Shown in pieces: positions 6,170 to 6,543 of a stretch of DNA of 6,543 bases. The notes under the pieces were generated by a model, which did not search any database, was not told where the DNA came from, and saw nothing but the letters and a program-made list of their open reading frames with translations. The stretch covers positions 1 through 6,543 of the forward strand of contig JAEZAI010000159.1 of assembly GCA_023427825.1 (NCBI GenBank), written 5' to 3'. The DNA is from Actinomycetes bacterium. Its GTDB lineage: Bacteria > Actinomycetota > Acidimicrobiia > Acidimicrobiales > Microtrichaceae. Each line of letters begins with the position of its first letter. Position 1 is the first letter of the stretch. The position numbers were made by a program, and so were the translations under genes.

Positions 6170-6198
6170 ACCCTACGCCCGGACGGGGTGCATGGGAA
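6170..6198 (-). promoter_or_regulatory. Candidate minus-strand promoter for the small gene
   Basis: On the minus strand TTCCCA (6198-6193) and TAGGGT (6175-6170) are separated by exactly 17 nt. The first matches TTGACA at four of six positions; the second fits TANNNT. The small gene's ATG at 6165 begins four bases after the -10 box, so transcription from here would give a leaderless or nearly leaderless message. The -35 overlaps the inverted repeat at 6195-6224. Confidence 0.35.
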
Positions 6199-6224
6199 GG
6201 TGCCATCGATCGAGGGAACCTTCC
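6195..6224. repeat. 7-bp inverted repeat overlapping both divergent candidate promoters
   Basis: GGAAGGT (6195-6201) and ACCTTCC (6218-6224) are perfectly complementary, separated by 16 nt. Centre-to-centre spacing of 23 bp is about two helical turns, which would suit a dimeric DNA-binding protein. It overlaps the minus-strand -35 (6198-6193) and the plus-strand ECF-type -35 (6215-6220). Confidence 0.35.
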
Positions 6225-6242
6225 GCCGACCACCCGGGTCTG
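6215..6242 (+). promoter_or_regulatory. Candidate ECF-sigma promoter upstream of the sigma factor gene
   Basis: GGAACC (6215-6220) followed after 16 nt by GGTCTG (6237-6242) resembles promoters read by ECF sigma factors, which typically carry an AAC core at -35 and a GTC-like -10. If used, transcription would start near 6249-6250, at or next to the first in-frame GTG, so the message could be leaderless. Autoregulation by the encoded sigma factor is the usual arrangement and is inferred here. Confidence 0.4.
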
Positions 6243-6255
6243 GTGGGGTGTGAGG

Positions 6256-6543
6256 GTGGAACGGGAGGAGTTCGAGACGATCTACGCGGAGCAGGGCGCG
6301 CGCCTGCTCCGGATCGCCGTGCTCGTCCTGGGCGGCCGCGACGGTGCCGAGGACGCGGTGGCCGAGGGCTTCGCACGATGTTGGCGTCGCTGGCGTTCGC
6401 ACCGTCCCGACGATCCCGGCGCCTACCTTCGCCGCACGCTGCTCAACGAGCTCATCCGTCAGGGCGAACGTCGGGCGCGGGTCGCCACTCCATCGCACCG
6501 CACAGCGCCGCGCGACGAGATGGACCCGGTCGTGGACCCTCTC
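6256..6543 (+). CDS. ECF RNA polymerase sigma factor, SigE-like (N-terminal part, cut by window edge)
   Basis: Directs RNA polymerase to a specific promoter set, normally in response to envelope or other stress. The 96 codons seen cover region 2: EEFETIYAEQGARLLRIAVL (4-23), the region 2.2 helix AEDAVAEGFARCWRRW (31-46), and promoter -10 recognition segment DPGAYLRRTLLNELIRQGER (53-72). The linker to region 4 then runs off the edge. The common AEDAVQD(A/V)F signature is here AEDAVAEGF. GTG at 6256 is preceded by GGTGG/GGGG with about 7-9 nt spacing. GTG at 6250 is in frame and would suit the near-leaderless message predicted from the candidate ECF promoter. A cognate anti-sigma factor, if any, would lie beyond the window. 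Third-position GC falls slightly after about codon 60 but remains coding-like. Confidence 0.85.
   Translation, partial: MEREEFETIYAEQGARLLRIAVLVLGGRDGAEDAVAEGFARCWRRWRSHRPDDPGAYLRRTLLNELIRQGERRARVATPSHRTAPRDEMDPVVDPL

Noticed and set aside
5220..6233. Minus-strand open frame of 337 codons over the 148-residue protein, the small gene and the sigma-factor promoter
   Set aside because: Its translation is Arg/Gly/Ala/Pro-rich low-complexity, and it overlaps better-supported frames with GC-ending codons.
6091..6498. Minus-strand open frame of 135 codons antisense to the sigma factor
   Set aside because: The plus strand clearly encodes ECF region 2. Only the last 24 codons, from the ATG at 6165, may matter, and these are treated with the small gene.

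Overview
The window is GC-rich throughout. Its genes have codons almost always ending in G or C, several GTG starts, and a domain repertoire (an actinobacterial-style aminoglycoside-phosphotransferase-fold kinase, an ECF sigma factor, a Tat-type lipoprotein) that points to a high-GC actinobacterium. A lineage such as Acidimicrobiia is possible, but the sequence alone does not fix it. I see no rRNA, tRNA, CRISPR array, insertion sequence or phage gene. It reads as compact chromosomal DNA with one gene cut off at each end.

Layout, left to right. (1) Positions 1-734, minus strand: the N-terminal half of a PLP-dependent group II (aromatic amino acid type) decarboxylase. (2) Positions 735-849: a divergent promoter region with a TAGGTT -10 box and a 10-bp palindrome. 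(3) Positions 850-1728, plus strand: a YgiD/LigB-type class III extradiol dioxygenase (4,5-DOPA dioxygenase family). (4) Positions 1734-1761: a strong hairpin between convergent genes. (5) Positions 1800-2618 and about 2661-3710, both minus strand: an APH-fold kinase downstream of a six-helix membrane GGDEF protein with intact active and inhibitory sites, 42 nt apart and possibly one operon. (6) Positions 3711-3955: a divergent intergenic region with a perfect 14-bp palindrome. (7) Positions 3956-5431, plus strand: an exported, probably lipid-anchored alpha/beta hydrolase of the FrsA / 2,6-dihydroxypseudooxynicotine hydrolase type. (8) Positions 5477-5923, minus strand: an unrecognised 148-residue helical protein. 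(9) Positions 5990-6165, minus strand: a small gene whose C-terminal half looks strongly coding but whose reading frame is broken or split. (10) Positions 6166-6255: a compact divergent control region with candidate promoters on both strands and a 7-bp inverted repeat. (11) Position 6256 to the end, plus strand: the start of an ECF (SigE-like) sigma factor.

Possible links: the decarboxylase and the DOPA-dioxygenase homologue share one short control region and could both act on catechol or aromatic amino acid substrates. The hydrolase, if it cleaves a C-C bond as some relatives do, is another potential aromatic-degradation enzyme, but placed outside the membrane. The GGDEF/kinase pair and the sigma-factor locus look like separate signalling units. 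No single gene here clearly belongs to a new defence or mobile system. The least explained pieces are the 5990-6255 segment and the exported hydrolase.
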